DNA of 40,444 nucleotides from CAZFLD01 sp964519835 (GCA_964519835.1 CAZFLD010000035.1:1-40444), one strand, 5' to 3'; shown: positions 1 through 8,454, counted from the first letter of the stretch. The notes: generated by a model not told the origin, from the sequence alone. Made by a program: numbers and translations.

Positions 1-2
1 AG

Positions 3-2360
3 CGTGCCGCCGGCCTGCCCGTGCGCCGGCCCGACGGGACCCTCGCCGCCGCCCCCGACCCGACGCCCGGACCGGCAGGCACAACCGGACCGGCGGGTAC
101 AACCGGGCCGGCGGGTACAACCGGACCGGCGCCAAAACTCGAGTGGAGTCCGGAAGAGGGCGCGACGGCGCCTGCATCAGTCAGCGCCGCGCGCCCCGTC
201 GTCGGTACCTCCCCCATCCGAAAGGACGCGGTGGCGAAGGTCCGCGGGGATCGTGTTTTCGCCGACGACTATAGCGCTCCCGGCATGCTCCACGGGGCCT
301 TTCGCCTCGCGGGGGTAGACCGTGGGCGGCTTCGATGCCTCGACACACGCGACGCAGGTGCAGTTCCGGGTGTGGTGCGAGTGCTTACGGCAGAGGACAT
401 CCCGGGACGCAACGGCTTTGGCCTCCAGCTCCCGCACCAGCCCGTCCTTGCGGCGGATGAGATTCGCTATCGTGGCGAGCCCGTCGCCTTTGTGGTGGCC
501 GAGACCATCAAGGCGGCGCGGCAAGCGGCTCGGAAGATCGCCGTCGATATCGAGGAGCTTCCCGCGGCGGCTACACCGGAGGCCGCACTCGCCGACGGGG
601 CGCCGGAGTTACACGAGGGAGGCAACATCGCCGAGACCGTGCGATTTCGCAAGGGCGATGTGAAGGCTGCCTTTGCCGAGGCGGATCTGGTGATCGAAGG
701 CGAGTACACAACGCCCGCGGTGGATCACGCCTACCTCGAACCGGAGGCGTGCCTCGCGGTTCCCGGCGGCAATTTCGCCGTGACGGTCTACACGGCGAAT
801 CAGGGATCGGGGGCATTCCAGGAGATGATTGCCAAAACGCTTGCTATCGATCCTGAAACCGTGCGCGTGGTCTTCACGCCCGCCGGCGGCGGATTCGGCG
901 GCAAGGAGGAGCCGACCGTCCAGATCCAGGCGGCCCTCGCGGCGGTGCTCACCGGCAGGCCGGTCAAGGTAGCGCTTGCTCGGCGGGAGTCCCTCGCCAT
1001 GAGCACCAAGCGCCACGCCTCTACCATAAGAATACGACACGCGGTAAAGCGGGACGGAACGATCCTCGGCATGGAGTCCGACGTCGTCGCCGACGCCGGG
1101 GCCTACCTCTCCCTAACGAGGCCCGTAGTCTTCAGAACGGTTGTCATGGCGGGCGGCCCCTACGAGATTCCAAACGTCCGCCTCGAATCCCGCGGTGTCT
1201 ACACAAACACCAACCCCTCCGGCGCATTTAGAGGCTTCGGCAGCACACAGATCGCCTTCGCCTCCGAGCTTCAGCTCGACAGAATCGCCCGTGAGCTCGA
1301 GATCGACCCCTTCGAGATCAGGCGCCGCAACGCCCTCGAGCGTGGGAAGGTAACGGTGATGGGCCACCGGCTCTCCGATGGTATTGGCTACCTCGATACG
1401 CTCTCCGCCATCGAAGAGGCGCTTCGCAAGCAGCGCGACGAGATCGAGGCGAGTCCGGGAGCGAAGATCGGCGTCGGCGTGGCGAGTGCGTACAAAAACG
1501 TTGGGATTGGGAAGGGGTTGCCCGACGAGGCGAGCGCCGCGGTTGAGATAAACGACGAGTCGAGCTACACGATCTACGTCGGTGCCACCGATATCGGCCA
1601 GGGCTCGGACACGGTGATGGCCCAAATCGCGGCGGATACGCTTGCGGTGCCCTATGAGTCGGTCACCGTTGTTTCGAGCGACACGGCGAGCTGCCCGGAG
1701 GCGGGGATGACAACGGCGAGTCGGCAGACCTACATCAGCGGCAACGCCGTCGCCAAAGCGTGCCGGAACCTGCGAGCAAGAGTCGTCGAGGCGGGCGGCG
1801 CACGCGCCTACCTCGCCTCGGTTCCGGCCGACGAGCGGCGGGTGGAAGAGCGCTACAGGCCACCGACCACCGAGCACCTGCCGGAGGTTCTCGAGGAGGC
1901 GGACAGCTCGGGCGCCGAGGGGCTCTCGGTGCACTTTGCCTACTGCTTTACGACCATGGCGGCGATCGTGGAGATCCGGCCGGACGGCACGCGGCTGCGA
2001 GTCCTCCGGTTGATCACGGCCCAGGATGTTGGGAAGGCGATTCACGTACAAAACGTCTACGGCCAGATAGAGGGTGCCGCGGTGATGGGCTACGGCTTTG
2101 CGACCAAAGAACAATTCGAGAGCGGACGCAATGGTCGCGCCACGCTCACTCTCGAGTCACTCGGCATTCCCCGATCGACCGATGCGCCGGAGCTCGAAAG
2201 TTACATAGTGGAGGTTCCCACCACGTCGGGCCCCTTTGGCGCGAAGGGGATAGGGGAAATCCCGCTCAATCCGGCGGCGCCTGCAATCTCGGCGGCGATA
2301 CACGACGCGATCGGTCGATACGTCTACGATCTACCTCTCACGAGCGCCCTCAAGAGCTAA
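3..2360 (+). CDS. Xanthine dehydrogenase-family molybdenum hydroxylase, Mo-binding subunit (5' end outside window)
   Basis: Large molybdopterin-binding subunit of the xanthine oxidase family, which hydroxylates purines or other N-heterocycles in the cytoplasm. Numbered from a GTG at 21, the cofactor motifs are GGGFGGKEE (about 289-297), AFRGFGSTQ (about 402), a GATDIGQGSD segment, and GAKGIGE near the end. The Glu of the last motif (residue 746) is the expected catalytic base. The frame is open to the left edge, and the first residues are a Gly-Thr-Pro-Ala repeat linker. The true start therefore probably lies upstream, perhaps after a fused [2Fe-2S] domain as in XdhD-type proteins (inference). 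Its 3' end overlaps the convergent PLP-enzyme gene by 11 bases. The ygeW/ygeX neighbourhood suggests purine or urate breakdown. Family assignment is firm; the substrate is not. Confidence 0.9.
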   Translation, partial: RAAGLPVRRPDGTLAAAPDPTPGPAGTTGPAGTTGPAGTTGPAPKLEWSPEEGATAPASVSAARPVVGTSPIRKDAVAKVRGDRVFADDYSAPGMLHGAFRLAGVDRGRLRCLDTRDAGAVPGVVRVLTAEDIPGRNGFGLQLPHQPVLAADEIRYRGEPVAFVVAETIKAARQAARKIAVDIEELPAAATPEAALADGAPELHEGGNIAETVRFRKGDVKAAFAEADLVIEGEYTTPAVDHAYLEPEACLAVPGGNFAVTVYTANQGSGAFQEMIAKTLAIDPETVRVVFTPAGGGFGGKEEPTVQIQAALAAVLTGRPVKVALARRESLAMSTKRHASTIRIRHAVKRDGTILGMESDVVADAGAYLSLTRPVVFRTVVMAGGPYEIPNVRLESRGVYTNTNPSGAFRGFGSTQIAFASELQLDRIARELEIDPFEIRRRNALERGKVTVMGHRLSDGIGYLDTLSAIEEALRKQRDEIEASPGAKIGVGVASAYKNVGIGKGLPDEASAAVEINDESSYTIYVGATDIGQGSDTVMAQIAADTLAVPYESVTVVSSDTASCPEAGMTTASRQTYISGNAVAKACRNLRARVVEAGGARAYLASVPADERRVEERYRPPTTEHLPEVLEEADSSGAEGLSVHFAYCFTTMAAIVEIRPDGTRLRVLRLITAQDVGKAIHVQNVYGQIEGAAVMGYGFATKEQFESGRNGRATLTLESLGIPRSTDAPELESYIVEVPTTSGPFGAKGIGEIPLNPAAPAISAAIHDAIGRYVYDLPLTSALKS
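72..131 (+). repeat. 18-bp tandem repeat encoding a GPAGTT linker
   Basis: Three full copies of an 18-bp unit start at 72, 90 and 108, followed by a 6-base partial copy. They differ only at a few bases and encode the hexapeptide GPAGTT in frame. The array sits just before the molybdenum-binding domain and acts as an unstructured interdomain linker. Copy number is likely to vary between strains (inference). Confidence 0.9.
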
Positions 2361-3813
2361 GAACGTCCGCGTTGAACTCCTCGATCATCGCGTCGATCTG
2401 ACCCGCCTGTGCCTGCACTCGAGTCCAGTACTCCCGGTCGTACCACTGGGCGTTGAGCTCCTCGCTTGTCATGCCCTGTTGCTCGATCCAGGTGTAGTAC
2501 TTGAGGTTGTGGACGCGCAGGCGATCGTAGTAGCCGAGCTCGGCGACGTTGTCGATTCCCTGGTGCTCGATCGCACCGGAGGCGAAGCGGGCCGCATCGA
2601 TCTCCCGGAGCGGACCGTGCTCGGCGACCAAGTCGTCGACGCGCGAATTGTAGAGCTCCATCGAGTCGGTGGCGACGGTGACGATGACATCCTCCGGGCC
2701 GAGCTCGAAGTAGCGGGCGGTCTTGATCGCTGAGAGCAGGTTCCCGATTCCCGAGATGCCGAGCTTGTCGAGGGCCGCAACCGTCTCGGTCGGTACCCCG
2801 GTCGAGGTGAGGTAGTCGCGGCCCGCGGGTTCGTTGAAGAGCCGCATGAGGTCGATGGTGTCCTGATCACGGATCGAGGTGACCACGTCGGTGTTCCGCA
2901 CATTGTGAATCCACGGAACGTGTTTGTCTCCGATGCCCTCGATCCGGTGCTCGCCAAAACCGTTGCGCAGGAGCGTCGGGCACTCGAGTGCCTCGGAGGC
3001 GATCACCTTGCTTGTCGGATAGCGCTGCTTGAGGTAGTCACCCGCGGCGAGCGTACCCCCGGATCCCGTGGCGGCGGCGTAGCCGAAAAAGCTTCCGCCC
3101 GAGGCGACTGCGCCTTCTATCACCTCTTGAAGGGCGGGCCCGGTGACCTCGTAATGCCAGAGATAGTTCCCGAGCTCGTTGAACTGGTTAAAGATGACAA
3201 TTTCGTTGCCGCGCTCACGATCGAGCGCGTGGCAAGCGTCAAAGATCTCCTTGACGTTGCTTTCGGTGCCCGGCGTCGGAATGACCTCGCCGGCGATCCG
3301 GCTCAGCCACGCAAAACGCTCCTTGCTCATTCCCTCCGGCAAGATGGCGATGGAGTCGCACCCGAGAAGTGCCGAGTTGTATGCGCCGCCGCGGCAGTAG
3401 TTGCCCGTGGAGGGCCAGACAGCCTTCTGCCGTTGCGAGTCGAAGTTTCCGCTCACGAGGGCCGGAGCGAGGCAACCGTAGGTGGCCCCCACCTTGTGTG
3501 CACCGGTGGGAAACCACTGTCCCACAAGAGCGATGATCCGCGCTTTGACTCCCGTAAGCTCCGGAGGAATCTCCATTGCGTTGACCTCGCCAAAGGTGCC
3601 GCCCTTTTCCGTGGGCTCATTCTTCCAGGTGATCCGAAAGAGGTTGGCCGGGTCGACATCCCAGAGGCCCGTCTTCCGCAGCCGCTCGAGCAGTTCCGGC
3701 GGGATCGTCTGTGGATTCTTCATCTGGCTAAAGGTAGGAAGGAGAATTCCCTTCTCCCTGCAGCGCTCGACATTTCGAGCTCGAACCTCGGGGTGAACGT
3801 TCAGATCTATCAT
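2350..3813 (-). CDS. Fold-type II PLP-dependent enzyme (cysteine synthase/threonine synthase-like) linked to the ygeW/ygeX locus
   Basis: A 487-residue PLP enzyme of the tryptophan-synthase-beta fold. The PLP lysine is K107 in PTGAHKVG. A substrate-loop motif STGN lies at 135-138 and the phosphate-binding glycine loop GSGGT at 250-254. It has an N-terminal extension of about 90 residues before the PLP lysine and a long C-terminal tail beyond the usual core. It is divergent from ygeW (132 bases between starts) and its 3' end overlaps the Mo-hydroxylase. Such proteins recur beside ygeW/ygeX in anaerobes, usually annotated only as PLP-dependent lyase/thiolase, so the reaction is unassigned. The ATG at 3813 follows an AAGAGAG-like Shine-Dalgarno sequence. 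Fold and cofactor are certain; function is open. Confidence 0.85.
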   Translation of the reverse strand: MIDLNVHPEVRARNVERCREKGILLPTFSQMKNPQTIPPELLERLRKTGLWDVDPANLFRITWKNEPTEKGGTFGEVNAMEIPPELTGVKARIIALVGQWFPTGAHKVGATYGCLAPALVSGNFDSQRQKAVWPSTGNYCRGGAYNSALLGCDSIAILPEGMSKERFAWLSRIAGEVIPTPGTESNVKEIFDACHALDRERGNEIVIFNQFNELGNYLWHYEVTGPALQEVIEGAVASGGSFFGYAAATGSGGTLAAGDYLKQRYPTSKVIASEALECPTLLRNGFGEHRIEGIGDKHVPWIHNVRNTDVVTSIRDQDTIDLMRLFNEPAGRDYLTSTGVPTETVAALDKLGISGIGNLLSAIKTARYFELGPEDVIVTVATDSMELYNSRVDDLVAEHGPLREIDAARFASGAIEHQGIDNVAELGYYDRLRVHNLKYYTWIEQQGMTSEELNAQWYDREYWTRVQAQAGQIDAMIEEFNADVLSS

Positions 3814-3846
3814 CTATCTCTCTTTTTGGCCTCTTTGAATCCGTCT

Positions 3847-3852
3847 ACTATA
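3847..3852 (-). promoter_or_regulatory. -10 box candidate for the PLP-enzyme gene
   Basis: Read on the minus strand this is TATAGT, about 33 bases before the ATG at 3813. It fits a sigma-70 -10 element with a short leader. I see no good -35 hexamer at 16-18 bases. Confidence 0.35.
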
Positions 3853-3933
3853 GGGAAATCGGGCGGCTGCGCCCATAGGCGGCAATAGGTGCCGCCACAG
3901 CCGCGGTCACTGGTGCTCCACCGACGCCCCTAC

Positions 3934-3939
3934 TATACT
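3934..3939 (+). promoter_or_regulatory. -10 box TATACT directly before ygeW (leaderless start)
   Basis: TATACT ends 6 bases before the ygeW ATG at 3946, so transcription should begin at or next to the A of the start codon. No Shine-Dalgarno sequence precedes the ATG. The -35 region is poor. Confidence 0.5.
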
Positions 3940-3945
3940 GTGTCA

Positions 3946-5142
3946 ATGGACTCACACGCCATCGACTCATCTATTAGTGCTCTGGACCGTGTCGACGCCT
4001 CAGGTCTCTATGGTCGCGATTTTCTGCTCACGTGGGAGAAGAGCAGCGACGAGCTTCAAGCGGTCCTTGCGGTCTCGGACGCGCTCAAGGGGCTCCGCGC
4101 CGGCGGCGTCTCCCCCCGCGTCTTCGACTCGGGTCTTGCCGTTTCGCTTTTCCGCGATAACTCGACGCGTACGCGATTTAGTTATGCGAGCGCGGCCAAT
4201 CTGCTTGGTCTGGCGGTACAGGACCTGGACGAGGGAAAGAGCCAGATAGCCCACGGAGAGACGGTGCGAGAGACCTCGGTGATGATCTCCTTCCTCTCCG
4301 AGGTGATCGGCATCCGCGACGACATGTACCTCGGTGCCGGTCACGAGTACATGGTGGAGGTGGGCGAATCGCTTTCCGCCGCATGCGCCGATGGTCTCCT
4401 AGACCGCCGCCCGGCAATTGTGAACCTGCAGTGTGACCGCGACCACCCCACGCAGGCGATGGCCGACCTCCAGCACCTCACCCATGAGTTTGATGGACTC
4501 GAAAACCTTCGTGGCAAAAAGATCGCCATGACTTGGGCCTACTCTCCCTCCTATGGAAAGCCGCTGTCGGTGCCCCAAGGCATCATCGGTCTGATGACCC
4601 GTTTTGGCATGGAGGTCTCCCTGGCATATCCCGAGGGCTACAATCTGATCCCGGAGATCGAAGAGATGGCGGCGAAGCACGCACGGGAGTCCGGCGGATC
4701 CTTCAACGTCGGCAACTCCATGGATGAGGCCTTCGAGGATGCGGACATCGTCTATCCCAAGAGCTGGGCGCCGTTCCACGTGATGCAAAAACGAACCGAG
4801 CTCCTGCGAAATCGCGACTCCCAAGGCCTCGCCGACCTCGAGCGCAAGTGCCTTGAAGAGAACGCCGCCCACATGGACTGGGAGGCGACCGAGGCGAAGA
4901 TGGCCACGACCCGCGACGGGAAGGCGCTCTACATGCACTGCCTCCCTGCGGACATCTCGGGCGTAAGCTGCCGGCAGGGTGAGGTCGCCGCGAGTGTCTT
5001 TGACGCCCAGCGTGATGCGACGTACCGTGAGGCAGGCTACAAACCTTACATCATCGCCGCCATGATTCTGCTCTCCAAGTTCGAGCATCCGGCCGAACTG
5101 CTTCGTATCCTCGCCGACGCAGGATTACCACGGGTGCGGTAA
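3946..5142 (+). CDS. ygeW: Knotted carbamoyltransferase YgeW
   Basis: A 398-residue member of the aspartate/ornithine transcarbamylase superfamily. It carries the carbamoyl-phosphate motif STRTR (73-77, in DNSTRTRFSY), HPTQ (167-170) and HCLP (331-334). Length and motifs match the E. coli YgeW family (396 aa), whose fold carries a trefoil knot. Its amino-acceptor substrate is unsettled. A role with 2,3-diaminopropionate or ureido intermediates of anaerobic purine breakdown has been proposed, and the nearby ygeX and Mo-hydroxylase support that link. I chose the ATG at 3946 because it matches the family N-terminus and follows a -10 box by 6 bases. An in-frame start at 3889 would add 19 unconserved residues. 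A 9-bp perfect hairpin lies just after the stop. Confidence 0.92.
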   Translation: MDSHAIDSSISALDRVDASGLYGRDFLLTWEKSSDELQAVLAVSDALKGLRAGGVSPRVFDSGLAVSLFRDNSTRTRFSYASAANLLGLAVQDLDEGKSQIAHGETVRETSVMISFLSEVIGIRDDMYLGAGHEYMVEVGESLSAACADGLLDRRPAIVNLQCDRDHPTQAMADLQHLTHEFDGLENLRGKKIAMTWAYSPSYGKPLSVPQGIIGLMTRFGMEVSLAYPEGYNLIPEIEEMAAKHARESGGSFNVGNSMDEAFEDADIVYPKSWAPFHVMQKRTELLRNRDSQGLADLERKCLEENAAHMDWEATEAKMATTRDGKALYMHCLPADISGVSCRQGEVAASVFDAQRDATYREAGYKPYIIAAMILLSKFEHPAELLRILADAGLPRVR

Positions 5143-5163
5143 CGGCGGGGCGGACGCCGGCGT

Positions 5164-5184
5164 GGCGGCCCGCGCCGGGCCGCC
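5164..5184 (+). terminator. Perfect 9-bp hairpin after ygeW, no U-tract
   Basis: Arms GGCGGCCCG (5164-5172) and CGGGCCGCC (5176-5184) flank a 3-base loop, 22 bases after the ygeW stop. A run of A rather than T follows, so it is not a textbook intrinsic terminator on the plus strand. It may still stop transcription or protect the 3' end. Confidence 0.4.
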
Positions 5185-5201
5185 GCTCCAAAAAAAGTGT
5201 A

Positions 5202-5231
5202 TTGAAGTCGGATCATCCCCTCGGCTACTAT
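5202..5231 (+). promoter_or_regulatory. Sigma-70-type promoter of the leaderless gene at 5240
   Basis: TTGAAG (5202-5207), an 18-base spacer, then TACTAT (5226-5231). Eight bases separate the -10 box from the ATG at 5240, so the predicted transcript starts at or within two bases of the start codon. Confidence 0.6.
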
Positions 5232-5239
5232 TCACTCAT

Positions 5240-5827
5240 ATGAAACGTAAGCTCGCACTTCCCCTCGCGGTATTGGGACTCTTCGCCGTCGGCAACCTCG
5301 CTGCCGAAGGTACTGCACTTCGTGCCGAGGTGCTTGTTGTCATCGACTGCGACGCCGAAATGGAGGTGGTGGAAACGGACATCCATGGCTGGGGCGCCGT
5401 CGTCGGGCCCAACTTCTCCGCGGTCCGGATGGGAAGGCAAAGCGCCCGGGTTGACTCGATGCGAGGAATCGCTGAGCAGATCTCCGGAGTACGCTTTCTT
5501 TTCGGCGACAACGGTGATGTGGAGCTCTTTTTCCCCTCCATGACCGACACGGCGCTTTCAGGAGTGAGGACGGTTGTCGACGAGGTGTTTCCCCTCCCGA
5601 CAGGCTACGCGCAGGTCGTCATCTCCTCGGTCGCCGCAGAGGTCGAGCTGCCGACGGACGATTCGACGATGTCCGTGGAGGTGAATCTCCAAGGCGAAGA
5701 CCCGGAGCAACTACTGTTCGACTTGCTGTTCGAGGCTGTCCAGATCGCGACCAAACGCTTCGAGCCGGCCGGTCCGATGGAGGGCCGAGTGATCGTCACA
5801 GACCTATCCCTCGAGGCTGTTGAGTAG
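5240..5827 (+). CDS. Small exported protein of unknown function
   Basis: A 195-residue protein with a clear N-terminal signal peptide (MKRK, then a hydrophobic stretch to about residue 21, ending near LAAEG). The mature part is acidic with alternating hydrophobic and polar segments and no cysteine-based lipobox, so it is probably periplasmic. I do not recognise a family. It sits between ygeW and the convergent ygeX, whose stop is only 12 bases away, and has its own promoter, so it need not belong to the purine/diaminopropionate pathway. The ATG at 5240 is chosen because it begins the signal peptide and lies 8 bases after a -10 box. An in-frame start at 5162 would put 26 charged residues before the signal. 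Confidence 0.7.
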   Translation: MKRKLALPLAVLGLFAVGNLAAEGTALRAEVLVVIDCDAEMEVVETDIHGWGAVVGPNFSAVRMGRQSARVDSMRGIAEQISGVRFLFGDNGDVELFFPSMTDTALSGVRTVVDEVFPLPTGYAQVVISSVAAEVELPTDDSTMSVEVNLQGEDPEQLLFDLLFEAVQIATKRFEPAGPMEGRVIVTDLSLEAVE

Positions 5828-5839
5828 GCGCGCTCGCCC

Positions 5840-7042
5840 TTACCGCTCCCAGGCCGTGGGGTAGAGCCCATCTTCGATAATCCTCCCGTAGTGATCCGGA
5901 TCCGTATCCCCCTCTGTTGAAACAATCAGAACTCGCGACTCCGATGTGAGCTCCAGGGCCTCGCGTACGTTCCTGTGTTCCGGGTCGTGGGTCGCGGCGA
6001 GGAGGATCCCGAGGCCGGCCACGGCGCTTTCACCGGAGACGATAGGCGCGTCGTTGCCGCGCGGTCGGGCAAGGGCGCGCATGCCGCTTGCCGCGATCGA
6101 GTCGCTTACACAAAAGTAGAGATCCGCGTGGTCGCGAAGGATCGGCCAGGCGATACGGTTCGGCTCACCGCAGGCAAGGCCCGCCATAATCGAGGGCATC
6201 TCGCCGCCGACGTCCCGCGGCGTGCCGTCGCCTGCGGCAACCGAGGCGTAGTAGCAGCCGGCGCTGTCCGGTTCCACCACCGCAACGTAGGGGCGCCCGG
6301 CGCCGTAGTGACTTGCAAGGAGCCCCGTGGCGCCACCTGCAAACGAGCCTACGCCCGCCTGCAGAAAGACGTGGGTCGGCGCTTTCGCACCGTCGGCCTC
6401 CATCTGCTCGATCGCCTCGAGCATCAATACCGCGTAGCCCTGCATGATCCAGAGTGGGATATCACGATAGCCCTCCCAGGCCGTGTCCTGCACGATCACG
6501 CCGTTGTGGGCCTCGGCGTAGCGGCGAGCGCTGCGGATGGTCTCATCGTAGTTGCCGTCGGTCTCGTGAACCTCCGCGCCCTCTTTTTTTATGTTGGCAA
6601 TCCGCGATGCGGAGGTGCCCGAGGGCACAAAGACAATCGCACGCCGGCCGAGCTCACGAGCGCTCCAGGCAACCGATCGGCCATGGTTGCCGTCGGTTGC
6701 GGTGACAAAGGTGATCGCGCCGGTGCGCTCGCGAATCGAGGGCTCTTTGAGGCGCTCAAAGCTCAGCTCCGCGGGGCGGATACCTGCAAGCCCCGCAAGG
6801 TAGCGGGCGATGGCGTAGGAGCCGCCGAGGACCTTAAAAGAGTTGAGGTCAAAGCGCTCTGACTCGTCCTTTATCCACAGTCGCTCGACCCCGATCTCGT
6901 TTGCCAAGCCCGGAAGCCGGACCAGGGGCGTCGGCTTGTATTGGGGGAAGGTCGTATGAAAGCGACGCACCGCCGCGATGGTGTTTGTAGAGAACTCATC
7001 CCCCACCGGCAACGATGGGACGGGATAGTCGGGACGCGTCAT
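5840..7042 (-). CDS. ygeX: Diaminopropionate ammonia-lyase
   Basis: A 400-residue PLP enzyme that splits 2,3-diaminopropionate to pyruvate and two ammonia; the family also acts on D/L-serine weakly. The PLP lysine is K70 in NSFKVLGG. TDGNHGR (117-122), an AGVGSFAGG glycine loop, GLACGEPN and STEGDTDPDHY match E. coli YgeX (398 aa) closely. The ATG at 7042 has AAGGAA nine bases upstream and gives family length. The frame stays open another 594 bases upstream, but that stretch overlaps the opposite-strand epimerase gene and is not conserved. Together with ygeW it forms the core of the diaminopropionate branch of anaerobic purine degradation. Confidence 0.93.
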   Translation of the reverse strand: MTRPDYPVPSLPVGDEFSTNTIAAVRRFHTTFPQYKPTPLVRLPGLANEIGVERLWIKDESERFDLNSFKVLGGSYAIARYLAGLAGIRPAELSFERLKEPSIRERTGAITFVTATDGNHGRSVAWSARELGRRAIVFVPSGTSASRIANIKKEGAEVHETDGNYDETIRSARRYAEAHNGVIVQDTAWEGYRDIPLWIMQGYAVLMLEAIEQMEADGAKAPTHVFLQAGVGSFAGGATGLLASHYGAGRPYVAVVEPDSAGCYYASVAAGDGTPRDVGGEMPSIMAGLACGEPNRIAWPILRDHADLYFCVSDSIAASGMRALARPRGNDAPIVSGESAVAGLGILLAATHDPEHRNVREALELTSESRVLIVSTEGDTDPDHYGRIIEDGLYPTAWER

Positions 7043-7177
7043 GAATTCGATTTCCTTGGCCACGATTACAGTATGGCAAAGTGAGAATCTCGCTGCTACC
7101 CGATTGCGAAGGGCGTTGCCCATCCGCGCAGCTGGCATTTTGGCTTGACTCGTGTCATTCTGAACGTGGGAGCGACT

Positions 7178-8170
7178 ATGCGAGTACTTTTTATCGGCGG
7201 CACAGGCAACATCTCCACGGCATGTACCTACGAGGCGCTTCGCCAGGGAATCGAGGTTTTTCACCTTAATCGAGGGAGCGCCAAGGGCCGCGTGCCCGAG
7301 GATGTCCGGACGATCGTCGGCGATATTCGGAATCCGGACGAGGTGAACCGCCTCCTCACAAACATAACGTTCGATGTGGTCGTTGACTGGATTGCCTTCA
7401 CGCCGGAACACATCCAAACAGACCTGGAACTCTTCCGGGATCGAACCCGGCAGTTCATTTTTATCAGCTCCGCGAGCGTCTATCACAAACCGGCGCGCGA
7501 CCACATCATCACCGAGGGCACATCGGCCTACAATCCATACTGGACGTACTCGAAGAACAAGATTGCCTGCGAGCGGCTCCTCATGACCGAATATGAGGAG
7601 CGCGGCTTTCCCATGACGATTGTGCGTCCGAGCCACACCTACCAGACCGGGTGGTTCCCCACCTCAATGGGACACGACTTCACGTACCCGGACCGGATGA
7701 TCAACGGAAAACCCATCGTGGTCCACGGAGACGGCAGCTCGCTCTGGACGATCACCCACGTGGATGACTTCGCCGTCGGGTTTACCGGACTCCTTGGCCA
7801 CCCATCCGCAACCGGCGAGATCTTTCACATCACCGGCGATGAAGCACCTACCTGGAATGAGATCCACCGGGCGATCGGCGCTGCCTTCGGCGTGGAACCG
7901 GAGATCGTCCATGTGCCCAGCGAGGTAATCGCACGCTTCGACGAGGAGCTCGGATCCGGCCTTGTTGGGGACAAGGCGAACAGTGTGGTATTCGATAACG
8001 GCAAGATCAAGCGCTTTGTGCCGCGCTATCGGCAGACGATCGCCTTCCACGAAGGGATGCGGCGGGGCGCGGAACTGGTCGCGGAGCGTCCCGAGCTCAA
8101 GAAGGTAAATAAAAAAGCCAATAAGCTTGTCGACACGCTGATTGCCGCCATGGATGCCGTACGGCCATAG
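7178..8170 (+). CDS. NAD(P)-dependent epimerase/dehydratase (extended SDR)
   Basis: A 330-residue Rossmann-fold protein. The dinucleotide motif GGTGNIS is at residues 7-13 and the SDR catalytic pair YSKNK (Tyr124, Lys128) follows the SSAS strand. The C-terminal half (HVDDFA, NEIHRAIGAAFG) matches extended or atypical SDRs that act on nucleotide sugars or related hydroxy-ketones. The substrate cannot be read from the sequence. The ATG at 7178 has GGGAG five bases upstream and starts exactly at the first Rossmann strand. It is divergent from ygeX with 135 bases between starts. A role in the neighbouring pathway is not shown. Confidence 0.85.
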   Translation: MRVLFIGGTGNISTACTYEALRQGIEVFHLNRGSAKGRVPEDVRTIVGDIRNPDEVNRLLTNITFDVVVDWIAFTPEHIQTDLELFRDRTRQFIFISSASVYHKPARDHIITEGTSAYNPYWTYSKNKIACERLLMTEYEERGFPMTIVRPSHTYQTGWFPTSMGHDFTYPDRMINGKPIVVHGDGSSLWTITHVDDFAVGFTGLLGHPSATGEIFHITGDEAPTWNEIHRAIGAAFGVEPEIVHVPSEVIARFDEELGSGLVGDKANSVVFDNGKIKRFVPRYRQTIAFHEGMRRGAELVAERPELKKVNKKANKLVDTLIAAMDAVRP

Positions 8171-8224
8171 GATTCCCGCGGGATTGTTCGTGTCGCCTGC
8201 ATGTAGTGATCTCCCTATTAGGAG

Positions 8225-8254
8225 ACGTATTTCCTTTTGTACATGGAGATACGT
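8225..8254 (+). repeat. 10-bp inverted repeat (possible RNA hairpin)
   Basis: ACGTATTTCC (8225-8234) pairs with GGAGATACGT (8245-8254) across a 10-base loop. Nine pairs are Watson-Crick and one is G-U, which fits RNA pairing better than a protein-binding palindrome. It lies 55 bases after the epimerase stop, with no T-run behind it. Confidence 0.6.
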
Positions 8255-8419
8255 TGTCAATCGGGAGGTCCGAAGGGTGCGCGCAAGCAGTTGTATGCTG
8301 TGCCAAATCGGCTGATTTTATGCGTGAGACCGCGCCAGAGTGTGCTGTGTAGGGCAAGTGGATCGTGTAAGGAGCTCGATTTTTTTGTCCACGAGGACAG
8401 TCCGACACGATCGCCCGCC

Positions 8420-8444
8420 GACGCCGAGCCCATCGCTCGGCGTC
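8420..8444 (-). terminator. Hairpin just downstream of glnA
   Basis: Perfect 10-bp arms GACGCCGAGC (8420-8429) and GCTCGGCGTC (8435-8444) with a 5-base loop, about 10 bases beyond the glnA stop. No U-tract follows on the minus strand, so it is a probable 3'-end hairpin rather than a strong intrinsic terminator. Confidence 0.5.
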
Positions 8445-8454
8445 GCGGAGCGTC

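Larger units (their letters stand above)
8171..8454. other. 284-bp gene-free stretch with hairpins
   Basis: The stretch lies between the 3' ends of the epimerase gene and glnA. It holds a 10-bp stem at 8225-8254, a small stem TCTCC/GGAGA at 8210-8225, a run of seven T near 8382, and a 10-bp stem at 8420-8444. I see no convincing reading frame and no known RNA family. Confidence 0.6.

Noticed and set aside
1113..2114. 333-codon minus-strand open frame inside the Mo-hydroxylase gene
   Set aside because: It is antisense to a well-conserved gene and its product has no recognisable motif.
5190..5197. Run of A after the ygeW hairpin as a terminator tail for the opposite strand
   Set aside because: On the minus strand the T-run would precede the hairpin, and no minus-strand gene ends just before it.
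7043..7636. Open frame extending ygeX by about 198 residues at its N-terminus
   Set aside because: It lies antisense to the epimerase gene, has no family match, and the ATG at 7042 has a good ribosome site and gives the normal length.
8255..8300. GGTCCGAAGG-like stretch that recalls the SRP RNA core
   Set aside because: The conserved SRP core is not matched beyond a few bases and the flanks do not form the required stem.
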